This document shows positions 17,535 through 26,600 of a stretch of 64,000 bases of DNA, one piece after another (position 1 is the stretch's first letter; every line of letters begins with the position of its first letter). The translations under genes were made by a program, and so were the position numbers. The notes below the pieces were generated by a model that worked only from the letters and a program-made list of their open reading frames with translations, was not told where the DNA came from and did not search any database. Source of the DNA: a marine gamma proteobacterium HTCC2080 (GTDB lineage Bacteria; Pseudomonadota; Gammaproteobacteria; Pseudomonadales; Halieaceae); NCBI GenBank assembly GCA_000169115.1, contig AAVV01000008.1, positions 62,001-126,000 of the forward strand. The letters are read 5' to 3'.

Positions 17535-18434
17535 TTACTCATAAATATCAAGGTCTTCCGCAAGAATAACGGTGCCGTCATAGCGTGATTTTACTTCCTG
17601 AAGGACGGTTTCATCCTCGAGGCCAAAGACCAGGACATGATACAAAATTAACTGCTTGGGTTTAGCGCGAGATGCCAGCGCCGCCAGCTCATAACTCGTG
17701 GTGTGGTTGCTGCGGTGATAGTTTTGCCAAAACTCTGAACGCTGGTTTAGGGCTGCCTCAGAGACGACCTCATGAATCAGTATGTCAGCGCCCGTTGCCA
17801 TGGCTTCTAATTTAGGGTCATAGGCGGCGTCCCCTGAAATGACAATGACTTTATCCGGTGTTGTAAATTTGTAAGCGAATGCATTGGGCCAGGTGCCATG
17901 CTTGACCTTAAGCGCCTCAACAGTCACCCGCTCATCGCGGTAAACAACCCCTTCTTCGATCTCATGAGCATTTATTTTCCAGCCCGATGGGGTTGCGGGC
18001 TCCAAGCCATAAAGTCGGTATCGATTGTCCTCCTGCCAGGCCTCAGCGACATTGCTGGCCATGGCGGCGGTGCCGGGTGGGCCGTAGAGTTCAAAGGCAT
18101 TCTCTCGACCATGGGTCCAGCTGGTGTACACCAGATCGGGTAATCCTGCGGAGTGATCATGATGGAGGTGGGTAAGAAAGGCGATGCCCAGTTGATCTAC
18201 ATTAAGCGCGTTTATCGGACCCCCATACTCTTTCGATACTTCAGCTGCTCTGCGAACCACGCCAGGGCCAAAATCGACGATATAGGCTTTACCATTTACG
18301 ACAATCGCCGTGGCCGGCCCTGAGCGGTTGGGTGTGGGAATGGGTGTCCCGGTACCCAGCATTACAACTTGAGTACGTGCGAGGGAATTTACAGAGAGGA
18401 GAAGCAGTAAGACGAAAAGCGCCAGTACCCTCAT
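17535..18434 (-). CDS. Exported metallo-beta-lactamase-fold hydrolase, RNase Z/arylsulfatase-like
   Basis: This 299-residue protein begins with a signal peptide (LALFVLLLLLSVNSLA) and carries the metallo-beta-lactamase motif THLHHDHSAG, a further metal Asp in ISGDAAYD and a late His (LYHVLVF). The early GTGTPIPTPNRSGPA segment is typical of the RNase Z-like branch, which in exported form includes arylsulfatases and other esterases. tRNA processing is ruled out in practice by export. Start: AAGGAGAC lies about six bases before the ATG. It precedes the exported M20 peptidase by about 56 bases on the same strand, suggesting a two-gene periplasmic degradation unit. Confidence 0.82.
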   Translation of the reverse strand: MRVLALFVLLLLLSVNSLARTQVVMLGTGTPIPTPNRSGPATAIVVNGKAYIVDFGPGVVRRAAEVSKEYGGPINALNVDQLGIAFLTHLHHDHSAGLPDLVYTSWTHGRENAFELYGPPGTAAMASNVAEAWQEDNRYRLYGLEPATPSGWKINAHEIEEGVVYRDERVTVEALKVKHGTWPNAFAYKFTTPDKVIVISGDAAYDPKLEAMATGADILIHEVVSEAALNQRSEFWQNYHRSNHTTSYELAALASRAKPKQLILYHVLVFGLEDETVLQEVKSRYDGTVILAEDLDIYE

Positions 18435-18825
18435 GGTTTGTCTCCTTATTCGCCAACACAGGCCAGCAGCTTGTGCCTATGGCCGACTTATCGGATCGGT
18501 TTAGGCCGTCGGGCCAGTTCCATGTACCGAGGCTAAAGACTCGTGGCTCAATTTACCAGTGGCCCAGTCTTATGTTGAATCCAAAAGTTTTCAAGGGCTA
18601 TCGAGCACCTCGGTGACGACACCTAACCCGATACTTAGGCACGGGGTTAGACGCACAGCCAATGATTGGTGCGCCGCGATTACCCGCGATGCCCATTCGT
18701 CTTATTTGTTAAAGATTGTCACGTTTTGGTAATGCTTGTTAGAAACAAAGCAATGATAATTATCGCTTCCCAGAGCCGTAGTTACTTCCGAATATTGCGG
18801 CGCCCTAACTGTTTTGGAGTCACTT
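18435..18825 (+). other. Intergenic region with a possible Fur-like palindrome
   Basis: No gene is visible here. The perfect 10-base palindrome GATAATTATC lies at 18755-18764, within AATGATAATTATC, ahead of the porin gene. It resembles part of a Fur box but lacks the full 7-1-7 symmetry. GGAG at 18816-18819 is the ribosome binding site of the porin gene. Confidence 0.3.
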
Positions 18826-20250
18826 ATGAAAGCGCTAGTTCGCGCCCTGTGCGTTGTGTTGGCATTGATTTCCCCCGGGGTATTTTCAGCAACCGATGCC
18901 GATCGAATTGAGCAGCTAGAAGAGCAGCTGCGAAATCAGCAACAGTTACTCGATGCCATGCAGGACGAGTTGCAGCGACTCAAGGCCGATGTTGTTGGCG
19001 TAGAGGATAGTGAGCAAGGCGTGACTGTCCCAATGGCTCTAGAGGCGTCAGTCGCCTCTGCAAAAGCGGTCTCTGAAGCGACGGTTGACGAGGCATCATC
19101 ATCTTCTGCCCAGCTCTACGGCTTTGTCATGGCTGATATGATTTATGACTTTAAGCGCGTTGATCCCAATTGGAACGATACCCTTCGTGTCAGTACTATC
19201 GCGACTGACGCCGGTCAGTATGGTCAGGACGGTGAATTCATCTTTGGTGTTAGACAATCCCGTCTGGGCATCAAAGGAAACTATGGCGATGATGTGACCT
19301 ACCTATTAGAGGCCGAGTTATTTGGCGTCGGCGGTGACGAAGGTCAGACGACGCCGCGCCTAAGGCATGCCTGGGCGACCTACAAAAACGTAGGCGTTGG
19401 TCAAACCTGGTCTAACTTCATGGATGGCGATATTTTCCCAAATACGATCGATTACTGGGGACCCACGGGGATGGTGTTCTATCGAAATCAACAGGCGCGA
19501 TATACCTTTCCACTGGGTGAAGATGAATTTTCTATTGCCCTAGAAGATCCGTCGACCGCTTTAACTGTAGGCCGATTCAGAGACACCAACGCCTGTGAAC
19601 TGAACACATCGTCGTATGATTGTGAGTCAACAGGTTCGACAGCCGCTGACATTTATCAGGCACACAACGACGTGCCTGACCTGAGCCTTCGTTATCGTAA
19701 TAACGGCGACTTTGGTCATTATCAGGTGGCCGCTATGTTCCGCGAGTTGGGCTATGAGCGTTTGGATACTGGAGCGCAAGCGAGTGAGTTTGGCTGGGGT
19801 GTCAATGTGAGTGCAGGCATCAAAACCTTTGACAGCGACGTCTTGAAACTACAGGTGGTTTACGGCGAGGGTATTGGTAATTATATGAATGACGGCGGTA
19901 TCGACATTGCTCCCAGCACTGACAACCTTAATACCGCGAGGGCTGAGGCCGTGCCGCTATTGGGAATTAGTGCTTACTACGACCATTACTGGAATGAGCA
20001 GTGGTCGACCTCCATAGGGTGGTCAATGAATGATCTTGATAACAGTTCTGGCCAGTCAGGTTCGGAGTTTGCAAAGGGCCAAATTGCACAGATCAATCTG
20101 CTGCATACCCCCCGTGAGAATGTGATGCTGGGTACAGAGTTTATTTGGGGCGAGCGTCAGGATGTCGATGGCGCGAAGGGCGATGACTACCGCATTCAAT
20201 TTTCGCTGAAGGTGGGGTTTGACTCAGGTAATTTTCTGCGGGGCATGTGA
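18826..20250 (+). CDS. DcaP-family trimeric outer-membrane porin
   Basis: This 474-residue outer-membrane channel follows the DcaP layout. It has a signal peptide ending near VFSA, an N-terminal coiled coil (IEQLEEQLRNQQQLLDAMQ), a low-complexity Ala/Ser linker, then a beta-barrel starting YGFVMADMIYDF with the conserved RQSRLGIKG and GQTWSNFMD strands. DcaP-type porins take up small organic acids. The start at 18826 is set by GGAG six bases upstream. The neighbouring exported glutaminase and the glutamate carrier suggest a role in uptake of acidic amino acids or their precursors, which is inference. Confidence 0.85.
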   Translation: MKALVRALCVVLALISPGVFSATDADRIEQLEEQLRNQQQLLDAMQDELQRLKADVVGVEDSEQGVTVPMALEASVASAKAVSEATVDEASSSSAQLYGFVMADMIYDFKRVDPNWNDTLRVSTIATDAGQYGQDGEFIFGVRQSRLGIKGNYGDDVTYLLEAELFGVGGDEGQTTPRLRHAWATYKNVGVGQTWSNFMDGDIFPNTIDYWGPTGMVFYRNQQARYTFPLGEDEFSIALEDPSTALTVGRFRDTNACELNTSSYDCESTGSTAADIYQAHNDVPDLSLRYRNNGDFGHYQVAAMFRELGYERLDTGAQASEFGWGVNVSAGIKTFDSDVLKLQVVYGEGIGNYMNDGGIDIAPSTDNLNTARAEAVPLLGISAYYDHYWNEQWSTSIGWSMNDLDNSSGQSGSEFAKGQIAQINLLHTPRENVMLGTEFIWGERQDVDGAKGDDYRIQFSLKVGFDSGNFLRGM

Positions 20251-20368
20251 GTTAAGCCGTAGTGCTTAACGCGTGTCACCTATGTAGCGGTGAAATGTTT
20301 AACTCAATGGCTGATTACAACTTAAGTATTTGAGCCTTTCGTAATATCCATATAAGGGAGTGTTGAAG

Positions 20369-21376
20369 ATGACAATGCGATTAGTAGCATCCTGCTTGGC
20401 GTTAGTGTTTGCCTGTAGCCAGACCTTTGCTAAGGAGATGCCCACTGATTTTCAGGCCGTGGTTGACCGTGCCCACGCCCAGTTTAAAGATGTTAAAGAT
20501 GGGGCGAATGCTGACTACATTCCAATTCTTGCAACGGTCCCTAGCGACATGTTTGGTGTGGTCATTGTGACTCGAGACGGACAGGTCTTTTCTGCGGGCG
20601 AGATGGATTACGAGTTTTCGATCCAGTCGGTATCAAAACCGTTTACGGCGTCACTCGTGATGGATCAACAAGGCCCTGCTGCCGTGCGTGAGAAAATTGG
20701 TGTTGAGCCCACAGGCTTGCCTTTTAACTCAAAGATGGCGCTTGAATTATATGCAGCTCGCTCGGTAAACCCGTTGGTTAATGCGGGTGCTATTGCCGCT
20801 GTCAGCCTTGTAGAGGCCGATTCTGAAGAAGATCGTTGGAATCAGATTCACGCTAATTTAAATGCTTATGCAGGCCGAGAACTGCCAGTCTTGGAAGAGG
20901 TTTACACCTCTGAGTACGAAGAGTCTTGGAGTAATCGTGGCATTGCTAATCTGCTCTACAACTACGGGCGACTTTACAGTGACCCTGAAGAAACATTGCG
21001 AGTCTATACCCGGCAGTGCTCTACCGGCATCAATACCCTCGATCTGGGCATGATGGGCGCAACTTTGGCTAATCAAGGTGTTAATCCGGTGTCGGGTAAG
21101 CGGGTGCTTGATGCGGCTCATATCCCAGAGTTGCTCGCCATTATGGCGACGGCGGGCTTTTATGACGAGTCGGGTGAATGGATGTACAGCGCTGGCCTGC
21201 CAGCTAAAACCGGCGTTGGCGGCGGCATTGTTGCCGTAGTGCCAGGCAAGTTTGCAATCGCTACATTTTCTCCTCCCCTCAATGAGGCGGGTAATAGTGT
21301 TAGAGGCATGCAAGCGATTCGTTACATTGCTGGAGAATTGGGCGTCGGTCTCTTTGGTGCAAACAAAGGGGAATAA
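20369..21376 (+). CDS. Exported glutaminase (GlsA family)
   Basis: This is a serine-dependent beta-lactamase-like glutaminase that hydrolyses glutamine to glutamate and ammonia. It shows the nucleophile motif QSVSK (Ser-x-x-Lys), NPLVNAGAI, the Tyr-containing NLLYNYGRLY, and AKTGVGGGIVAVVPGK near the end. Unlike the usual cytosolic GlsA, it carries a clear signal peptide (RLVASCLALVFACSQTFA), so it should work in the periplasm. GTG 20360 is in frame, but ATG 20369 sits eight bases after GGAG and is preferred; length 335. A Na+/glutamate symporter gene converges on it, so periplasmic glutamine could be turned into importable glutamate. Confidence 0.9.
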   Translation: MTMRLVASCLALVFACSQTFAKEMPTDFQAVVDRAHAQFKDVKDGANADYIPILATVPSDMFGVVIVTRDGQVFSAGEMDYEFSIQSVSKPFTASLVMDQQGPAAVREKIGVEPTGLPFNSKMALELYAARSVNPLVNAGAIAAVSLVEADSEEDRWNQIHANLNAYAGRELPVLEEVYTSEYEESWSNRGIANLLYNYGRLYSDPEETLRVYTRQCSTGINTLDLGMMGATLANQGVNPVSGKRVLDAAHIPELLAIMATAGFYDESGEWMYSAGLPAKTGVGGGIVAVVPGKFAIATFSPPLNEAGNSVRGMQAIRYIAGELGVGLFGANKGE

Positions 21377-21563
21377 TTTCTCCCGACTTTTGGGGGCTGG
21401 TCGTCGATTTGTCCGCTAAAGCGAGGCATCTAGAGCGTTGAAAGTGGCGGGCTGATGTGAATTTTGATGGGGAGCCGCGATGCTCCCTTTTTCTTTGGTG
21501 TCAGCAACAGATTTTTGATGCCAGAACCCGATAGAAGCCTACACAGGCGGTCGCTAGAACGGA

Positions 21564-22787
21564 TTAGAGCCAGCTGAACATAAGTTGAATCAAGATGACG
21601 TTAGTGACGTCAATGAAAAACGCACCGACTAGCGGTACAACGATAAACGCCTGATGGCACGGGCCATAGCGCTGCGTGACGGCCGACATATTCGCCATAG
21701 CTGTGGGCGTCGCTCCCATCGAAAACCCTCCAAACCCTGAGGCAATCACGGCAGCTTCGTAACTCTTTCCCATGATGGGAAAGACGACAAAAATCATGAA
21801 GAGTGCTGCAACGACGACTTGCGCCCCCAAGATCGAAAAGAGTGCGCCAGCGAGATCAATGACTTCCCAGAGCTGCATGCTCATCAACGACATGGCTAAA
21901 AAGGTTCCCAAGGAGATATCTGCAATGAGTGCCATGGCGGGCGTACGAGTGGGCCACTGGGTGCCTGTAATGCGAGGTAGTGCATGAGGGCGCAGGTTGG
22001 TCATGATGATGCCTGCAAATAGGCAGCTGACGAAGAGTGGCAGGTGCACGCCTACCTGGTTGAGCCCTTCATTGAGGAAGTAACCGATGATGATGCAGAT
22101 GTGGAGGGCTAAAACGGCATCGAGCAACTCCATATAATTTAGGCTGACAGGGTCTGCCTCGTCATCGATGCCCACATCGAGGTTGTCATCGCTTCCCGCA
22201 ACCAACTGGTGTCGCGTGACCAAGAATTTGGCCACGGGACCTCCGATCAAGCTAGCCAGAACTAACCCAAATGTAGCGCAGGCCACCCCAATTTCCATGG
22301 CGTTGGTGATGCCATAGTTTTCGGCAAATCGCGGTGCCCATGCAATGGCGGTTCCGTGTCCACCGATGAGTGAAACGGTGCCCCCGAGTAAACCCACTGC
22401 AGGTTCAAGTCCCAGCAGGGTCGCGATACCTATGCCCGTCAAATTTTGGATGATCATATAAATAACAGTTACGAGCAGTAGTAACGCGAGGGGCTTTCCG
22501 CCTGCGGCAAGGTCTTTGAAGCTTGCGTTGATGCCTATCGTGGTAAAGAAGTAAACCAGGAGTGCATCGCGAGCGCCGAGTTCAAATTCGATACTGATGT
22601 CGGCAAAGGAGTGGATTGCAAAAAGAATAACGGCGATAAACAGGCCGCCAGTGACGGGCTCTGGAATGCTATACCGGCCAAAAACGGGCACTAGCCGATT
22701 GATACGCTTGCCCAAAAACAAGACCACAATACCTATCGTGACGGCTAAAAAAGTATCGACTTGCCAAACGGAATGTACGGCTTCCAT
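21564..22787 (-). CDS. gltS: Sodium/glutamate symporter
   Basis: This is a 407-residue inner-membrane carrier with about ten to eleven hydrophobic segments in two inverted halves. The two pore-loop motifs of the family are visible: GGTVSLIGGHGTAIAWA in the first half and GFGGFSMGATPTAMANM in the second. GltS imports glutamate with Na+. AGGA lies about six bases ahead of the ATG. The gene converges with the exported glutaminase gene; the 190-base spacer between them shows no strong terminator to my eye. Confidence 0.92.
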   Translation of the reverse strand: MEAVHSVWQVDTFLAVTIGIVVLFLGKRINRLVPVFGRYSIPEPVTGGLFIAVILFAIHSFADISIEFELGARDALLVYFFTTIGINASFKDLAAGGKPLALLLLVTVIYMIIQNLTGIGIATLLGLEPAVGLLGGTVSLIGGHGTAIAWAPRFAENYGITNAMEIGVACATFGLVLASLIGGPVAKFLVTRHQLVAGSDDNLDVGIDDEADPVSLNYMELLDAVLALHICIIIGYFLNEGLNQVGVHLPLFVSCLFAGIIMTNLRPHALPRITGTQWPTRTPAMALIADISLGTFLAMSLMSMQLWEVIDLAGALFSILGAQVVVAALFMIFVVFPIMGKSYEAAVIASGFGGFSMGATPTAMANMSAVTQRYGPCHQAFIVVPLVGAFFIDVTNVILIQLMFSWL

Positions 22788-23139
22788 GAGCTTCCTGTGG
22801 GGCGGCGCCGCCCGTTTACTTGCCGTAACCTTCTGGGATCAACCTGCGCAGGTCAAGACAATGCCACCGAGAGCGGCAAGATGTCGTGAATGGATATAGG
22901 TTTTGCTAGGACGATTTCAGGGCAGCCATTGGCTGCGTTGGCTGCGTTGGCTACTGGGTATAAATAAGGCGTTTGGCGGACATTGCGATCGGTACCACCT
23001 GAGATAAGACATTGGGCGTTGCTTGGATTGATCGGACGGGTAGTTGGAATCCGACTGACGTCAGTATTGGAATGGCGCAATCCCCCGTTAAGAGAAAAGC
23101 GCCGGGGGTCTGTCGATCAGATCAACAACACGGCATGAA
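22788..23139. other. Intergenic region with a short tandem repeat
   Basis: There is no gene. TTGGCTGCG is repeated in tandem at 22929-22937 and 22938-22946, followed by a partial third copy, and GCAGCC/GGCTGC at 22922-22936 forms a small hairpin. The promoter of gltS should lie here but no convincing -35/-10 pair stands out. Confidence 0.35.
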
Positions 23140-24234
23140 CTACTCTGAGACCTTTTTAACAAAGGGTACTAGGCGATAGCCCTCATCCCTAACCCGTTCG
23201 GAGGGACGATAGTGCCTTGCGGTCAAATTAAATACCCCAGAATTATTAATTGTAGGAATGTTATTCATCGCGTCCGAGCCGCAGCCAAAACTCACCGTAA
23301 AGGTTCCATCTTCATTAGGTGTCGCGGTATCAGAGCTCACACTCGCGAGGTCGTCGAACATAAAACCCGCCTCATCATAAACAGTGAATGACCAAAAGGC
23401 GCCGTTTCTAGGGTCTTCAAAGGTCGCCTGATGGCAGCCTTCCGCGGGGTACTGTGGTGAAAGCTCGTAAAGATTATCTATAGATTGAGCTCCTCCCCAC
23501 CCTAGGGCCGCTCCCATCAGATGTTTGTAAACGGTGTAGCTACCACGGGATGCGTCGGTCGGCGCGGTGAACATGCCAAATATAGCGTTGCCCCCTTCCT
23601 CAGCAAGCATTTGAGGGGCTTTTGCGCGTATGGAAGCCTCAGCGGCTATAAAGGATGCTTCATTCACGGGCTCGGCCGAGAAAGCTTCAGCACTGCCAGC
23701 AGAAATAGACATGCCGTCCTGAATACGGTTGGCGTCTGCCTGAGAAAGCGTGCTGTCCAGTCGCACTATCACATAAATATGTGAGCCTTTGTGGGTGGCG
23801 AGTTGAAAGGTGCCGCTGCCATAAGACATCGGCTGTATTCGGTGATCCTCGGTTACGGGTTGCACCGAGGCATAGGTTCCTTCGGGTATTGGCGGGATGG
23901 TAATGCTGGCACCCGCTGACACATCAACGACAGCAAAGCTGTAGTAACTGTCGCGGTTCATACGCACCACGGGTTGGTCGTTGGTCTGTGTGAGCTGACG
24001 AGCGTGGTTGAGAGCATTGACGGGTGCGCGAGACTGTGCGATCAGCAGCTGTCGGGACGTCTCTGCTGTGGGGTAATCCTCGGGAGCGACCTCCAGACCA
24101 TTGGGGTCATAGAACGCATCAATAGTAGTGACGGGTGCACTCAGTGTTTCGAGACTGATAAGCGATGTTGCGATGGTTGCGGCTAACAACATTGTGCAGA
24201 GGCCCGGACGTACGTCGCTGCTGGTGGCGCTCAT
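23140..24234 (-). CDS. Exported DUF1254/DUF1214 domain protein
   Basis: This is a 364-residue exported protein with a signal peptide (GLCTMLLAATIATSLISLE). The middle part matches the DUF1254 style (VVRMNRDSYYSFAVVDV), and the C-terminal part matches DUF1214 (FWSFTVYDEAGFM and a terminal segment RHYRPSERVRD). Proteins with both domains are common in proteobacteria but have no assigned reaction. The start at 24234 has AAGGA eight bases upstream; a longer frame to 24264 lacks this. It stands alone, and the flanking spacers are both over 300 bases. Confidence 0.8.
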   Translation of the reverse strand: MSATSSDVRPGLCTMLLAATIATSLISLETLSAPVTTIDAFYDPNGLEVAPEDYPTAETSRQLLIAQSRAPVNALNHARQLTQTNDQPVVRMNRDSYYSFAVVDVSAGASITIPPIPEGTYASVQPVTEDHRIQPMSYGSGTFQLATHKGSHIYVIVRLDSTLSQADANRIQDGMSISAGSAEAFSAEPVNEASFIAAEASIRAKAPQMLAEEGGNAIFGMFTAPTDASRGSYTVYKHLMGAALGWGGAQSIDNLYELSPQYPAEGCHQATFEDPRNGAFWSFTVYDEAGFMFDDLASVSSDTATPNEDGTFTVSFGCGSDAMNNIPTINNSGVFNLTARHYRPSERVRDEGYRLVPFVKKVSE

Positions 24235-24575
24235 GATGGCTTTCCTTGAAAAATTGGCGAGCACGAATTAAACACACTCATCGAAAGTTAATCCAGCGCT
24301 TCTTGCTGGATGTGTGATTGCACGCAAAGCGCGCTTACCAGGCTTGGCAGTGGCGGTTATTTATTCAGTGCCGATCGTAGACCTTCGTCCCTTATGCTAA
24401 AGCTACCGGACAGCAGGTTGCTTTGAATTTATGAAATTTTAAGTCGGCGTAATATGTTTCAAATTTGGTCATCCGAATTTTTTCCTTTCGATGAGGAATC
24501 TCTGAGGGTGCCAACAAACAAGTGGCTTGCTTATCAGACCGCCTATCTGGCACCTTGTGGCAAAGAGGAAGGCCT
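24235..24575 (+). other. Divergent intergenic region
   Basis: About 340 bases separate the DUF1254 gene (minus) and the SDR gene (plus). It turns AT-rich around 24420-24480, where promoters probably lie, but I cannot assign exact elements. GAGGAAGG just before 24576 is the ribosome binding site of the SDR gene. Confidence 0.35.
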
Positions 24576-25334
24576 ATGCAGTTAGAAAATAAAGTGTCAA
24601 TCGTGACCGGTGCGGCTCGTGGATTGGGGCGAGCCTATGCCGAAGCACTGGCGGGGGCGGGTTCAGCCGTATTGGCTTGTGACGTCAATGACTGTGACGA
24701 AACAGTCGAGGCCATCGTAAGAGCAGGTGGCCAAGCTGTGTCAGCAACCGTGGATATCACCGATATGGCGAGCTGCACGGCAATGGCAGACATGGCCAAG
24801 CAGTCTTTTGGTCAGATAGACGTTCTGGTCAATAATGCAGCGCTTTACGGCGGGCTCAAAGGCGCACGATTTGAATTGCTTGAAGAAGCCCAGTGGGATG
24901 CCGTGATGAATGTCAATGTTAAGGGCGTCTGGAACGCCTGTCGTGCGATCGTACAGCCTATGCGTGACTCAGGTGGTGGCTCCATCATCAACATTGCCTC
25001 GCTAGCAGCGGTCTATGGATTGCCCTACGGCTTGGACTACGTGGCCTCTAAAGCGGCAGTGATCGGCATGACTCGGGGTATGGCAAGAGAGCTAGGGCGT
25101 GACCGTATTCGAGTCAATGCCGTGGCGCCATCGGCTGTGATGACGGAGGGTACTGAGGAGTTTTTTGGCGAGAAATTGGAAAAGGCCAAAAAAGTCATCG
25201 CTTCCGGTCAGGTGATACCGCGTAATCTCGAGACCAGCGACGTCACCGGTACCGTACTGTACTTGGCTTCTGACGCCAGTGCTTTTGTCACCGGCCAAAC
25301 CCATATGGTCGATGGCGGTTCTTGGTTTTTATAA
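24576..25334 (+). CDS. Short-chain dehydrogenase/reductase, FabG-like
   Basis: This is a classical SDR of 252 residues with GAARGLGRA (NAD(P) binding), DITD, NNAALYG, the catalytic Ser in IINIASLAA and YVASK, and a C-terminal GQTHMVDGGSWF typical of this group. The longer frame from 24522 was set aside because GAGGAAGG directly precedes the ATG at 24576. The acyl-CoA dehydrogenase gene begins one base after its stop, so the two form an operon. A 3-hydroxyacyl-CoA or alicyclic alcohol substrate is plausible from that pairing. Confidence 0.88.
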   Translation: MQLENKVSIVTGAARGLGRAYAEALAGAGSAVLACDVNDCDETVEAIVRAGGQAVSATVDITDMASCTAMADMAKQSFGQIDVLVNNAALYGGLKGARFELLEEAQWDAVMNVNVKGVWNACRAIVQPMRDSGGGSIINIASLAAVYGLPYGLDYVASKAAVIGMTRGMARELGRDRIRVNAVAPSAVMTEGTEEFFGEKLEKAKKVIASGQVIPRNLETSDVTGTVLYLASDASAFVTGQTHMVDGGSWFL

Positions 25335-25335
25335 C

Positions 25336-26493
25336 ATGAGTGATGAGCGGCAATACGATGATATTCGGGCAGGTGTAAAGCGCCTTTGCGATTCGTTTCC
25401 TGGAGCGTACTGGCGTGACAAAGACGAAGATCGCAGTTATCCAGTCGAGTTTGTCGAAGCGTTGACGGCAGCAGGGTATCTGTCAGTCATGATTCCGGAA
25501 GTGTATGGCGGGGCAGGGTTACCTTTAGGGGCTGCCTGCGCGATTCTCGAAGAAATTCATCGCAGTGGCTGCAACGGTGGCGCCTGTCATGCACAAATGT
25601 ACACCATGGGCACGCTGCTGCGTCATGGTAGTGAAGCGCAAAAGCAGCGTTATCTTCCGGAGGTCGCCAGCGGCGCTCTGCGCTTACAGGCCTTTGGAGT
25701 GACCGAGCCCAATAGTGGTACCGACACAACGCGGATTCGTACTCACGCGGTTCAAGACGGTGATGACTATGTTGTTAATGGTCAGAAGATTTGGATTTCA
25801 CGAGCTGAACACTCTGACCTTCTAGTACTACTAGTGCGCACAACACCGAGGGAAGACTGTGCCAAACGCTCCGATGGCATGTCTGTTTTATTGGTTGATA
25901 TGCGCACAGCAGTCGGGCGTGGCCTGACGATCAAGCCCATTAAGACCATGATGAATCACGGGGCGACCGAACTTTTCTTCGATGATTTGCGAGTGCCTAT
26001 GGCTAATCGAATCGGGGAAGAGGGAAAGGGTTTTCGTTACATCCTCGATGGTATGAATGCTGAGCGTATTTTGATTGCAGCGGAATGTATTGGTGATGCG
26101 AAATATTTTGTTGAGGCGTCGGCAAAATATGCGTCAGAGCGCGAGGTTTTTGGCGCGCCCATCGCCAAAAATCAAGGAGTGCAATTTCCCATCGCAAGGG
26201 CACATATTCAGGCACAAGCTGCTGCAGGTATGGTGCGACGAGCCATTGATTTGTTTGAGGCCGGTGAGTCCTGCGGCTCCGAGGCCAATATGGCCAAACT
26301 TTTAGCTTCGGAAGCATCGTGGGCTGCGGGGGATACTTGTATCCAAACCTTTGGGGGAGCGGGGTTTGCCACCGACTATGACATTGAGCGTAAGTTCCGT
26401 GAGACACGGCTTTATCAGGTGGCGCCCATCTCGACCAATCTCATCCTGTCACACGTTGCGACTCATGACCTGGGTATGCCTAAGTCGTTTTAA
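25336..26493 (+). CDS. Acyl-CoA dehydrogenase family protein
   Basis: This is an FAD-dependent acyl-CoA dehydrogenase of 385 residues. FAD and substrate segments are visible: LQAFGVTEPNSGTDTTRIRT, VVNGQKIWISRAEHSD and the C-terminal QTFGGAGFATDYDIER. The usual C-terminal base in a YEGT motif is missing; the sequence there reads LYQVAPISTN. A Glu in GMNAERIL falls where isovaleryl-CoA and long-chain enzymes place their base, so that Glu is the probable catalyst. The true start is ATG 25336, directly after the SDR stop; a longer frame overlaps the SDR and is not credible. Reaction: alpha,beta-dehydrogenation of an acyl-CoA of unknown structure. Confidence 0.88.
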   Translation: MSDERQYDDIRAGVKRLCDSFPGAYWRDKDEDRSYPVEFVEALTAAGYLSVMIPEVYGGAGLPLGAACAILEEIHRSGCNGGACHAQMYTMGTLLRHGSEAQKQRYLPEVASGALRLQAFGVTEPNSGTDTTRIRTHAVQDGDDYVVNGQKIWISRAEHSDLLVLLVRTTPREDCAKRSDGMSVLLVDMRTAVGRGLTIKPIKTMMNHGATELFFDDLRVPMANRIGEEGKGFRYILDGMNAERILIAAECIGDAKYFVEASAKYASEREVFGAPIAKNQGVQFPIARAHIQAQAAAGMVRRAIDLFEAGESCGSEANMAKLLASEASWAAGDTCIQTFGGAGFATDYDIERKFRETRLYQVAPISTNLILSHVATHDLGMPKSF

Positions 26494-26600
26494 TAGGCGA
26501 TATCCATCAGTGATCGCGCTACATGCGTCCAGTTCTCTATTGATCACGTAGTGACTGGGCAAAAGATTTTTACGAACACGCCATTAGCAAGGGTTTTCTA

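Noticed and set aside
18753-18766. Fur box
   Set aside because: Only part of the consensus is present; symmetry ends after ten bases and the downstream gene is a DcaP-type porin, so I list it only as a possible site.
20858-21313. 151-codon minus-strand open frame
   Set aside because: It is antisense to the glutaminase gene, and its translation shows no domain.
24340-24360. B12-box-like GCCACTG on the minus strand upstream of the DUF1254 gene
   Set aside because: Only the short core is present without the other conserved riboswitch elements, and the downstream gene has no link to cobalamin.
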